Assembly: GCA_035258565.1 (NCBI GenBank)
Contig: DATFXF010000386.1
Coordinates: forward strand, 1 to 13,933
DNA: 13,933 bases
From: DATFXF01 sp035258565
Lineage (GTDB): Bacteria > Acidobacteriota > Terriglobia > Acidiferrales > UBA7541
Reading direction: 5' to 3'
The notes under the pieces were generated by a model. The model ran no database searches. It was given only the letters and a program-made list of their open reading frames with translations, and was not told the DNA's origin. Position 1 is the stretch's first letter. The number at the start of each line of letters is the position of its first letter. The translations under genes and the position numbers were made by a program. Below, piece by piece: positions 1 through 6,930 of this stretch.

Positions 1-1
1 C

Positions 2-1228
2 CGCCACGGACCGATCGTCGAACGCGCCGGAGGACAGGCGTACGCACTGAAGTGGACAGCCATTGAGCCGGGCGGCTTGAGCGGGGCCTATTCGATCGTG
101 GGATCCGCACAGAACTGGAGCGAATTCCGCCAAGCCCTTAGGCAGGTGCCCGGGCCGGCCCAGAATGCTGTCTATGCAGACGTGGATGGAAACATCGGCT
201 TCATCGTCGCCGCGCGCATTCCGGTGAGAAAGAAGGGAGACGGCTCAGTGCCGGTGGCGGGCGATACCGATGACTATGAGTGGACCGGCTACATCCCGTT
301 TGATGAGCTGCCTCAGCTGCTGAATCCGCCCGGGGGAGTGGTGGCCACGGCGAATGCGCGCGTCGTCGGGCCGGGTTATCCGCACTATTTGACCGACCGG
401 TGGGCATCGCCCTATCGCACCGCCCGCATCTATGAACTGTTAGCGGCGAAGAAAGATTTTCGGCCCGGCGATCTTCTGTCCATCCAAACCGACATCGTCA
501 GCCTGCCGCACAAGTTTCTGGCCGAGCAACTTGTCCGAGCCAGCCAGGCCGCTCGTCCTGGAGACGACCGCACGAAAACTCTGCTCTCGCGCCTGCCGGG
601 GTGGGATGGCTGCGCGCGTGCGGACTCGATCGAAACTTCCTTTCTCGAGTATGCTCGCCGGATGCTCTTGCGAAACCTGCTCCGGCCGTATCTCGGGGCG
701 GAAACGACGCTCTACGAATGGCGCGAGGCTGTCTTCCTCGAAAGGGTGCTGCGGGAAAGGCCCGCCCGCTGGCTGCCCGCCAACTTCCACAGCTACGACG
801 AACTCCTGATGGCCAGCGCCGATGAAGCGGTCGACGCGCTGACGAAGGATACCGGATCGCCCGACGCCTCCGAGTGGCGCTGGGGACGCCAGAATGCCCT
901 GCGGATATTACATCCGCTCGGGCGATCGGGATGGCGCGAGCGGCTCCTGAGCATTGGGCCACTCGAGCAGTCCGGCACGTCGCACTCGGTGAAGGCCATG
1001 CAGGCGTCGCACGGCCCGGCGATGCGTTTCGTGGCTGACCTCTCCAACTTTGACAACTCCCTGATGGAGCTTACACTCGGCGAATCGGGCCAGTACGGCA
1101 GCCCGCATTACCGGGACCAGTTCGTGGTCTGGTTCGAGGGCCGCAGCATCGTTCAACCCTTTAGTGACGCCGCACAAGAAAAAAGCCGGGTCCATCGCCT
1201 GCGCCTTCTTTCCCCACCAGGCCATTAG
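2..1228 (+). CDS. Penicillin acylase family protein, 3' part (5' end outside window)
   Basis: The reading frame is open from the window edge and encodes about 408 residues of an N-terminal-nucleophile (Ntn) hydrolase of the penicillin acylase family. These enzymes hydrolyse amide bonds (beta-lactam side chains, acyl-homoserine lactones or other N-acyl compounds) and are normally exported, then self-cleaved into alpha and beta chains. Family landmarks seen: HGPIV at the extreme start, DGNIGFIVAARIPVR near residue 63, YEWTGYIPFDELP near 92, ATANARV near 115 (its Asn matches the conserved oxyanion-hole Asn) and GSPHYRDQF near the C-terminus. The catalytic Ser that begins the beta chain, the signal peptide and the alpha chain should lie upstream of the window. 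The gene ends at a TAG 109 bases before mutM. Substrate cannot be inferred. Family assignment is firm; specificity is unknown. Confidence 0.9.
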   Translation, partial: RHGPIVERAGGQAYALKWTAIEPGGLSGAYSIVGSAQNWSEFRQALRQVPGPAQNAVYADVDGNIGFIVAARIPVRKKGDGSVPVAGDTDDYEWTGYIPFDELPQLLNPPGGVVATANARVVGPGYPHYLTDRWASPYRTARIYELLAAKKDFRPGDLLSIQTDIVSLPHKFLAEQLVRASQAARPGDDRTKTLLSRLPGWDGCARADSIETSFLEYARRMLLRNLLRPYLGAETTLYEWREAVFLERVLRERPARWLPANFHSYDELLMASADEAVDALTKDTGSPDASEWRWGRQNALRILHPLGRSGWRERLLSIGPLEQSGTSHSVKAMQASHGPAMRFVADLSNFDNSLMELTLGESGQYGSPHYRDQFVVWFEGRSIVQPFSDAAQEKSRVHRLRLLSPPGH

Positions 1229-1337
1229 TGCCGTTCGAAGTCGATGCGCTGGCGGCGAGAGCAGGAAAGGCGATTGAGGTTGGAGCGGAAGGCCTGCGGT
1301 CACAGGGATGGGAACTGCGGGCATTAGCCGCACGCCT

Positions 1338-2147
1338 ATGCCAGAGTTGCCCGAGGTCGAAGCTGTTGCGCGCGCTGCGCGCCGACTGATCGAAGGCCAA
1401 AAGATCCTCGCCTGCCGTGTGCTTCATCCCATTGCCGTTCGCCCGCAGTCTCCCACGACGTTTGCAAGACAGATCTCTCGCAAGCGCATCGAGGAAGTTG
1501 CGCGACGAGGAAAGTACTTGCTACTGCGCCTCTCGCGAGGCTGGCTGGCGCTGCACTTCCGGCTCGATGGCCAACTCGTCTGGTTCGACTCCGGGCGGGA
1601 GAGCGGACACATCGACGTGGCGCTCGACCTCGAGAAGGGCACGCTGGGCTTCGTGGACCGCCGCCACTTCGGTCGCGCCAGGTGGCTTGCTCGCCTGGAG
1701 GACTCTCCCGGCATCTGCGGTCTGGGAATGGATCCGCTGTCACGGAACTTCGACGCCGGACGACTGGAAGGGCTTCTTGCGCGCAGCCGCCGCCCACTCA
1801 AGCTGCTGCTGATGGACCAAGGGCGCATCGCCGGCCTCGGCAACATCTATGCGAGCGAGGCGCTCTGGCACGCGCGGCTCGACCCCAGGCGGCGCTCGGA
1901 TGGCCTCGCGCCAACCGAAGCGCGGCGCTTGCATAAAGCCATTGTTTACGTTCTTCGCCGTGCTTTAGAATGCTGCCTTCATCCAGCACCGGATTTTCGC
2001 AATCCGGACTGGTGGTTCGAGGGACTGGAAGGCCTGCTTCGTGTGTATGACCGCGAGGGCGAGCGTTGCCGGCGGTGCGGCACCCGGATCCGGCGCGTTG
2101 AGCAGGGTGGGCGATCGAGTTATTTTTGCCGAGGTTGCCAGCGATGA
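1338..2147 (+). CDS. mutM: Formamidopyrimidine-DNA glycosylase (Fpg/MutM)
   Basis: A 269-residue bifunctional DNA glycosylase/AP lyase of base-excision repair, which removes oxidised purines such as 8-oxoguanine. The protein begins MPELPEVE: after Met removal Pro is the nucleophile and Glu the acid, so the ATG at 1338 must be the start although the frame opens further up (ATG at 1308). Other catalytic features: Lys59 in RRGKYLLL, GLGNIYASEALW at 166-177, and a C-terminal zinc finger with Cys244, Cys247, Cys264, Cys267 and the DNA-contacting Arg259. Length equals E. coli Fpg. Oddities: the usual HLGMSG loop reads HFRLDGQL, replacing the lesion-void-filling Met with Leu, and the segment around 215-230 (CLHPAPDFRNPDWWFEGL) differs from the classical GGTTLxDF lesion-capping loop. 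No strong Shine-Dalgarno sequence is visible. It leads a run of close plus-strand genes. Confidence 0.93.
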   Translation: MPELPEVEAVARAARRLIEGQKILACRVLHPIAVRPQSPTTFARQISRKRIEEVARRGKYLLLRLSRGWLALHFRLDGQLVWFDSGRESGHIDVALDLEKGTLGFVDRRHFGRARWLARLEDSPGICGLGMDPLSRNFDAGRLEGLLARSRRPLKLLLMDQGRIAGLGNIYASEALWHARLDPRRRSDGLAPTEARRLHKAIVYVLRRALECCLHPAPDFRNPDWWFEGLEGLLRVYDREGERCRRCGTRIRRVEQGGRSSYFCRGCQR

Positions 2148-2171
2148 TGCGGGCGCCAGGTACGGTTTAAA

Positions 2172-2444
2172 ATGAATCCGACGCCAAGCAAGAAGATCGA
2201 ACCGGCGAAGAAGCCGGACTTCGAGCGCTCGCTGGCCCGACTCGAAGAGGTAGTGAAGCAGCTCGAGAACGCCAACCTCTCGCTCGACGAAGCGATGAAG
2301 CTCTTCGAAGAGGGCGTCGAGCTGTCCCGCGAGTGCCAGAAACAGCTCGAGCAGGCCGAAGGCCGCGTCGAAATTCTGTTGAAGAAGGCCGATGGGAAAA
2401 TGGCCGCCCAGCCGTTTGAGCCTGATAGCGAAGAAGAATCCTGA
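2172..2444 (+). CDS. xseB: Exodeoxyribonuclease VII small subunit
   Basis: A 90-residue, highly charged helical protein matching XseB. It associates in several copies with the large subunit XseA to form exonuclease VII, which degrades single-stranded DNA to oligonucleotides. The family core lies at about residues 17-70: DFERSLARLEEVVKQLE, then NLSLDEAMKLFEEGVEL and ECQKQLEQAEGRVEIL, forming two amphipathic helices. N- and C-terminal tails are Lys/Pro- and Glu-rich, as usual. The ATG at 2172 lies 24 bases after mutM; the ribosome-binding site is weak (an AGG about 11 bases upstream). xseA is not in the window. The placement directly upstream of ispA matches the common bacterial xseB-ispA arrangement. 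Confidence 0.93.
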   Translation: MNPTPSKKIEPAKKPDFERSLARLEEVVKQLENANLSLDEAMKLFEEGVELSRECQKQLEQAEGRVEILLKKADGKMAAQPFEPDSEEES

Positions 2445-2504
2445 GCTGGCCTGAACCGGAGCCGAGCGCCCGCCCAAGTCCACGCCTTCAAACCAAGCCG
2501 CCGC

Positions 2505-3386
2505 ATGAAGCTCCCGGCATTTTTCGAAGAAGACCGACGCGAAATCGAAGCGGCGCTCGAGGAACTGCTGCCAGCGGAAACGACCCGGCCGGCCTCGATC
2601 CACCAAGCCATTCGCTACAGCGTCTTCGCCGGCGGAAAACGCATCCGGCCGATTCTCTGCCTCGAGGCGGCGCGCATCTTCGATCCGCGGTCCAAGCCGG
2701 TTGTGCCGGTGGCTTGTGCGCTCGAATTCATCCACACCTATTCGCTGATTCACGACGACCTACCCGCGCTCGATAACGACGACCTGCGGCGCGGCAAGCC
2801 CACTTGCCACAAGAAGTTCGGCGAGGCCACCGCGATCCTGGCGGGTGACGCCTTGCTGACGCTGGCCTTCGAGACGCTGGCTCGGGCGCCCGTCGAGCCT
2901 GCGCGGCGAGTGGCCATGATCCACGAAATTGCTGTAGCTGCCGGAACGCGCGATGGCATGGTAGGAGGGCAAGTCGCGGACCTCGAGGCGGAGGGCCGCG
3001 AGGTACAACCCGAGATGCTCGAGCATATTCACCGCTCGAAGACCGCGGCGCTGATTCGCGCGTCCGTGGCGACCGGAGCGCTCGCGGGCGGTGCGGGCGA
3101 AGCGGACGTCGAACGGCTGCGTCGATTTGGCGAAAACATCGGCTGGGCCTTCCAGGTTGTGGACGACATACTCGATGTCGAAGAGTCCTCGACCGCGCTC
3201 GGAAAAACCGCGGGCAAAGACCAGGCACGACGGAAAGCAACCTATCCGGCGCTGTACGGCGTCGAGAAGTCCCGCCAGATGGCCGGTGACTTGGCCGCGC
3301 GCGCCGTCGGCGAGTTGGCTCCTTATCTGGAGCGAGCTGGGCGACTGCGCGAGCTCGCGGAATTCCTCGTCCTGCGGCGCGCCTAG
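2505..3386 (+). CDS. ispA: Polyprenyl diphosphate synthase, farnesyl-PP synthase type
   Basis: A 293-residue trans-prenyltransferase that condenses dimethylallyl/geranyl diphosphate with isopentenyl diphosphate, supplying C15 (possibly C20) precursors for quinones, undecaprenyl phosphate and hopanoids. Seen motifs: FAGGKRIRP at 41-49 (diphosphate binding), first Asp-rich motif DDLPALDNDD at 84-93 followed by LRRGKPT, the GEATAILAGDAL helix, Lys179-Thr180, and the second Asp-rich motif VVDDILD at 218-224 with GKTAGKD after it. The insertion in the first Asp-rich motif, with Tyr at the fifth position before it, fits bacterial (type II) FPP synthases such as E. coli IspA. The length is standard. 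It lies 60 bases after xseB and only 4 bases before tlyA, suggesting one transcript. FPP versus GGPP product length is not certain from sequence. Confidence 0.93.
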   Translation: MKLPAFFEEDRREIEAALEELLPAETTRPASIHQAIRYSVFAGGKRIRPILCLEAARIFDPRSKPVVPVACALEFIHTYSLIHDDLPALDNDDLRRGKPTCHKKFGEATAILAGDALLTLAFETLARAPVEPARRVAMIHEIAVAAGTRDGMVGGQVADLEAEGREVQPEMLEHIHRSKTAALIRASVATGALAGGAGEADVERLRRFGENIGWAFQVVDDILDVEESSTALGKTAGKDQARRKATYPALYGVEKSRQMAGDLAARAVGELAPYLERAGRLRELAEFLVLRRA

Positions 3387-3390
3387 CACG

Positions 3391-4146
3391 GTGGCCTCCG
3401 CTCCCCAGACCGAGAAGAAGCGCCTGGATGTCCTTCTGGTCGAGCGCGGCCTGGCCGAGTCGAGGCAATTGGCGCAGGCGCTCATTCTCGCCGGTCAGGT
3501 GCTGGTGAGCGGACAAAAGCGCGACAAGGCGGGCGCCTTAGTTCCCCCCGGCGCGAACATCGAAGTCGTCGGCAGCAGGCTTCGCTACGCCAGCCGAGGC
3601 GGGCTGAAGCTCGAAGGCGCGCTCGAAGATTTTCACCTCCCTGTTGCCAATAAGCTGTGCCTCGACATCGGCAGCTCGACTGGCGGGTTCACCGACTGCC
3701 TGCTCCAGCACGGCGCCCGGCGCGTTTACGCCGTGGACGTCAGTGTCAACCAGCTGGCGTGGAAGCTGCAGCAGGATCCGCGGGTTGTGCGCGTTGAGCG
3801 CAATGCGCGCAACCTGCGCCCGGAAGACCTGGGTGAGCCGGTGGACCTGGTGACGGTCGACGTGTCATTCATCTCGGTGATCAAGCTGTTGCCGGCCGTA
3901 GTTGCCGTAGCCGCGCCCGGTGCAGAGTTTCTGATCCTGGTGAAGCCGCAGTTCGAGCTCGAACGAAAGGAGATCGGCAAGGGCGGCATCGTCCGCGATC
4001 CCCAGCTGCATGAGCGGGCCATCGAGCAGGTTAAGCGCGCGGCTTGGGCGGTGCTCCGCGTCGAGGGCGTGCGACCCAGCCGCCTGCCGGGAGCCGAGGG
4101 AAACGTGGAGTTCTTTCTCCACGCGCGGCTTCTTGGGTCCCCATGA
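3391..4146 (+). CDS. tlyA: TlyA family rRNA 2'-O-methyltransferase
   Basis: A 251-residue protein with an N-terminal S4 RNA-binding domain (about residues 10-65, KKRLDVLLVERGLAESR) and a Rossmann-type FtsJ-like methyltransferase domain. The SAM-binding loop is LDIGSSTGGFTD at 91-102. The expected K-D-K-E tetrad of 2'-O-methyltransferases is intact: Lys73 (RGGLKLEGAL), Asp157 (VTVDVSF), Lys185 (LVKPQFE) and Glu240 (EGNVEFFLH). TlyA proteins methylate 16S and/or 23S rRNA ribose and influence capreomycin susceptibility; some were named haemolysins. The frame opens upstream inside ispA, but the GTG at 3391, 4 bases after the ispA stop, gives the standard length and the usual start just before the S4 domain. 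Family assignment is firm; the rRNA target is inferred from homologues. Confidence 0.93.
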   Translation: MASAPQTEKKRLDVLLVERGLAESRQLAQALILAGQVLVSGQKRDKAGALVPPGANIEVVGSRLRYASRGGLKLEGALEDFHLPVANKLCLDIGSSTGGFTDCLLQHGARRVYAVDVSVNQLAWKLQQDPRVVRVERNARNLRPEDLGEPVDLVTVDVSFISVIKLLPAVVAVAAPGAEFLILVKPQFELERKEIGKGGIVRDPQLHERAIEQVKRAAWAVLRVEGVRPSRLPGAEGNVEFFLHARLLGSP

Positions 4147-4193
4147 TTTCCCGGGACGTCCCCCAGAGGCCTGGAGTAGAATCGCTCCTTCGC

Positions 4194-4200
4194 AAGGGAG
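4194..4200 (+). promoter_or_regulatory. Ribosome-binding site of nadK
   Basis: AAGGGAG lies 4 bases upstream of the ATG at 4205. It fixes the nadK start here rather than at the upstream in-frame codons inside tlyA. A TAGAAT hexamer at 4177-4182 could be a -10 element for a gene-proximal promoter, but no convincing -35 is seen in front of it. Confidence 0.5.
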
Positions 4201-4204
4201 TCTT

Positions 4205-5119
4205 ATGATCCGTTCGGTTGGCATCATCTCGAAGCCGCGCCCTGATGAAGCCGGGAAAGTGGTGCCGCAGCTCTTGAAGTGGCTCGAGGACCACGGGCTC
4301 GAGGTCTTCTGCGACCCGGAGACGGTGACGTGCGTAACGTCGGCCACCGCGGTCGCAGCCGGTGCCAAGGGCGGCGAGCCAACAGGCTGCCTGCCCGCCG
4401 CCAACCGCATCCTTCCCCGGGAGCAATTGCCCGGCCAGGTGGATTTGCTTATCGTTCTGGGAGGCGATGGCACGCTCCTCGCTGCTGCGCGGCTCACCGA
4501 GGGGTCGGTGCCCATCTTGCCCGTCAATCTGGGCGGGCTCGGTTTTTTGACCAGCGTAACCCTGGAAGAGCTCTACCCCATCCTCGAGCAGGTGCTCGAA
4601 GGCAGGCATCGCATCAGCGAACGTGTGCTGCTCGAAGCCGAAGTCCTGCGCGAAGGCAAAGTCGTCGAGCGGCAGCGGGCGCTGAACGACGCCGTCCTCA
4701 ATAAAGGCACCTTGGCGCGCATGATCGACGTCGATCTGCACATCGATCGCACCTATGTTTGCCGCTATCGAGCCGATGGACTGATCATCTCGACGCCAAC
4801 GGGCTCGACTGCCTACTCGCTTGCGGCCGGCGGGCCGATCGTCTACCCGCTCGTGGAGGCATTTCTGATCACACCGATCTGTCCGCACATGCTGACGAAT
4901 CGCCCGCTGGTGATCCCCAACACCTCCGAGATCGAGGTGGAGTTCCAAGCCGGCGAGGAACCTGTCTATCTGACGCTCGATGGGCAGGTGGGCGTCGAGC
5001 TCAGGTATGGCGACCGCGTCGCGGCTCGAAAGGCAGGCACGAAGCTTCGCTTGGTCCGCCCGCAAAGGAAAACCTACTTCGAAATTCTTCGCAATAAGCT
5101 CAAGTGGGGCGAACGTTGA
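4205..5119 (+). CDS. nadK: NAD kinase
   Basis: A 304-residue ATP- or polyphosphate-dependent NAD kinase that makes NADP in the cytoplasm. Hallmarks seen: LLIVLGGDGTLL at 81-92 (GGDGT, with the catalytic Asp), PVNLGGLGFLT at 106-115, the NE/D motif in ALNDAVL at 159-165, and the NAD-binding loop TPTGSTAYSLAAGGPIVYP at 197-215. A Cys/Ala/Gly-rich stretch at about 43-66, before GGDGT, is longer than in short homologues and is probably a surface insertion. The start is the ATG at 4205, backed by AAGGGAG and by family length; the frame itself opens earlier within tlyA. The gene lies 58 bases after tlyA and 4 bases before the amidohydrolase, so all may be cotranscribed. Confidence 0.95.
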   Translation: MIRSVGIISKPRPDEAGKVVPQLLKWLEDHGLEVFCDPETVTCVTSATAVAAGAKGGEPTGCLPAANRILPREQLPGQVDLLIVLGGDGTLLAAARLTEGSVPILPVNLGGLGFLTSVTLEELYPILEQVLEGRHRISERVLLEAEVLREGKVVERQRALNDAVLNKGTLARMIDVDLHIDRTYVCRYRADGLIISTPTGSTAYSLAAGGPIVYPLVEAFLITPICPHMLTNRPLVIPNTSEIEVEFQAGEEPVYLTLDGQVGVELRYGDRVAARKAGTKLRLVRPQRKTYFEILRNKLKWGER

Positions 5120-5123
5120 GCCC

Positions 5124-6827
5124 ATGAAACTGCCCGGCGTTTGCGCTCAACTCACGAGCGCCTGCCTGTTCCTCGCCATGGCCTCGCCCGCCGCGCCCGA
5201 AACTCTCCAAGCAAATCCTCATCCGGCAGCGGATCTCGTAATCCTCAACGGCCACATCTGGACGGTGGACGCCAGCCATCCGCACGCCGAGGCTCTCGCC
5301 ATTGTCGGGGACCGGATTGCGGCCGTGAGCACCACTGCGGAAATCAGGGGCTGGATCGGGCCCGGCACGCAGGTCATCGATGCGGGCGGAAAAACGGTGC
5401 TTCCAGGCTTCATTGACGCGCACGTGCATTTCTCGAGCGGCGGCGCAGAAATCAGCGGCGTGCAGCTCCGCGACGCGGCCACCCCGGAGGAATTCTCCCG
5501 GCGCATCGGCGCGCACGCCCGCAAGCTGCGCGAAGGCGAGTGGATCACCGGCGGCACCTGGGACCACGAACTTTGGGGCGGGACGCTGCCGACGCGGGAG
5601 TGGATTGACCGGCTGACGCCCGCGAATCCCGTGCTCGTCAGCCGCTACGACGGCCACATGGCGCTGGCCAACAGCCTCGCCTTGCGCCTGGCCGACGTGA
5701 CGCGCAGCACCCCCCCACCCCCGGGCGGGACGATCGTCAAGGACACGCAGGGCCAGCCCACCGGGCTGCTCAAGGACGCCGCGATGACCCTGATCGAACG
5801 CGTCATCCCCAGGCCAACCGAAGAGCAGCGCCTGAACGCTGTCCGCGCCGGGCTGGCCGAGGCCCGCCGGTTCGGCGTTACCGGAATTCATGACATCAGC
5901 AGCACGGAGGACGTGCGCATTTATCAGAAGCTCGCCGCCGGCGGCGAGTTGACGTTGCGCATCTATTGCCTCACGCCCATCGAGCAGTGGCAGGCACCGG
6001 CCACGGCGGGCATCCTGGCCGGCTTTGGCAACCCGTGGATTCGCCTGGGCGCGCTGAAGGGCTTTGCGGATGGTTCGCTCGGCTCGACCACGGCGCTCTT
6101 CTTCGAGCCCTACAACGACGCGCCACAAACCTCCGGCCTCCTCAACGCCATGATGTTTCCGGAAGGGAGCCTGCTGAAGATGGCGCTCGGGGCCGACCGC
6201 GCGGGGTTGCAACTCGCCATCCACGCCATTGGCGACAAGGCGAACAGCATGATCCTGGACGTTTTTGCGGAGCTGGAGAGGCAGGACGGAACGCGCGATC
6301 GCCGCCTGCGCATTGAACATGCGCAACACATCCGCCCCACTGACTTCGCACGCTTTCGAAAGCTCGGCGTGATTGCGTCGGTGCAGCCTTACCACGCCAT
6401 TGACGACGGCCGCTGGGCTGAAAAGCGCATCGGCCGCGAACGCGCGCAGAACTCTTACGCCTTCCGCACCTTCCTCGACAAAGGCGTGCGGCTGGCCTTC
6501 GGCTCGGACTGGACGGTCGCTCCGCTCAACCCGATGCTGACCCTCTACGCCGCAGTCACACGCGCCACACTGGACGGGAGGAATCCCGGCGGCTGGTTCC
6601 CCGAGCAGAGGCTTACGCTCGCAGAAGCCATCGAGGCCTACACGATGGGTTCCGCCTATGCGGAATTTCGTGAGAAGGAAAAAGGCTCGCTCACGCCCGG
6701 CAAGCTTGCCGACGTGGTTCTGCTCGATCGAGACCTGTTCGCGGTTCCGGCCCAGGAGATTCCGGACGTGAAGGTGCGCGCGACCATCGTTGGCGGGAAG
6801 ATCGTCTATCGGGCGAACGGGCTATAG
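5124..6827 (+). CDS. Secreted YtcJ-type amidohydrolase (metal-dependent)
   Basis: A 567-residue amidohydrolase-superfamily enzyme of the YtcJ/NfdA-like group (relatives act on N-substituted formamides and other amides). A likely signal peptide occupies residues 1 to about 20-25 (hydrophobic core around ACLFLAMA, then SPAAPE), placing it outside the cytoplasm. Metal-ligand motifs are intact: HVH in DAHVHFSSGG (His100, His102), Lys312 in LKGFADGSLGSTTA, His367 in AIHAIGDKA, IEHAQHI at 397-403 and Asp462 in GSDW. The N-terminal beta-sandwich (ADLVILNGHIWTVD) and C-terminal LTPGKLADVVLLD are typical. The ATG at 5124 is 4 bases after the nadK stop; the frame opens earlier inside nadK, but only this start gives a signal peptide. 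A C-rich run at 5708-5720 encodes Pro4. The substrate is unknown. Confidence 0.9.
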   Translation: MKLPGVCAQLTSACLFLAMASPAAPETLQANPHPAADLVILNGHIWTVDASHPHAEALAIVGDRIAAVSTTAEIRGWIGPGTQVIDAGGKTVLPGFIDAHVHFSSGGAEISGVQLRDAATPEEFSRRIGAHARKLREGEWITGGTWDHELWGGTLPTREWIDRLTPANPVLVSRYDGHMALANSLALRLADVTRSTPPPPGGTIVKDTQGQPTGLLKDAAMTLIERVIPRPTEEQRLNAVRAGLAEARRFGVTGIHDISSTEDVRIYQKLAAGGELTLRIYCLTPIEQWQAPATAGILAGFGNPWIRLGALKGFADGSLGSTTALFFEPYNDAPQTSGLLNAMMFPEGSLLKMALGADRAGLQLAIHAIGDKANSMILDVFAELERQDGTRDRRLRIEHAQHIRPTDFARFRKLGVIASVQPYHAIDDGRWAEKRIGRERAQNSYAFRTFLDKGVRLAFGSDWTVAPLNPMLTLYAAVTRATLDGRNPGGWFPEQRLTLAEAIEAYTMGSAYAEFREKEKGSLTPGKLADVVLLDRDLFAVPAQEIPDVKVRATIVGGKIVYRANGL

Positions 6828-6882
6828 GGCTCGCGCAGAATCGCACCGTCTCCTGCTAAGACCGCCTCGCCCGGATAAACCC

Positions 6883-6897
6883 CGCGAATGTTTCGCG
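6883..6897. terminator. Small hairpin between convergent genes, possible terminator
   Basis: CGCGAA and TTCGCG form a perfect 6-bp stem around a 3-base TGT loop in the 103-base gap between the converging amidohydrolase and lysA genes. There is no T-run on either strand, so an intrinsic terminator is only a possibility suggested by position. Confidence 0.25.
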
Positions 6898-6930
6898 CGG
6901 AAGCTTTCCGGTGTGCGAGGAAGGGCAAGG

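Noticed and set aside
1228..1389. Short plus-strand frame from a GTG overlapping the acylase stop and running into mutM
   Set aside because: It encodes about 53 residues with no recognisable motif and overlaps the mutM start, which is fixed by its N-terminal Pro chemistry.
5708..5720. C-rich run (seven C, one A, five C) in the amidohydrolase as a phase-variation tract
   Set aside because: It is short, encodes a plausible Pro4 loop in frame, and the gene is intact; no other sign of switching.
4031..6395. Long minus-strand open frames (364 and 431 codons) opposite nadK and the amidohydrolase
   Set aside because: They are antisense shadows of genes with clear catalytic motifs; high GC removes stop codons. 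Their translations show no recognisable domain.
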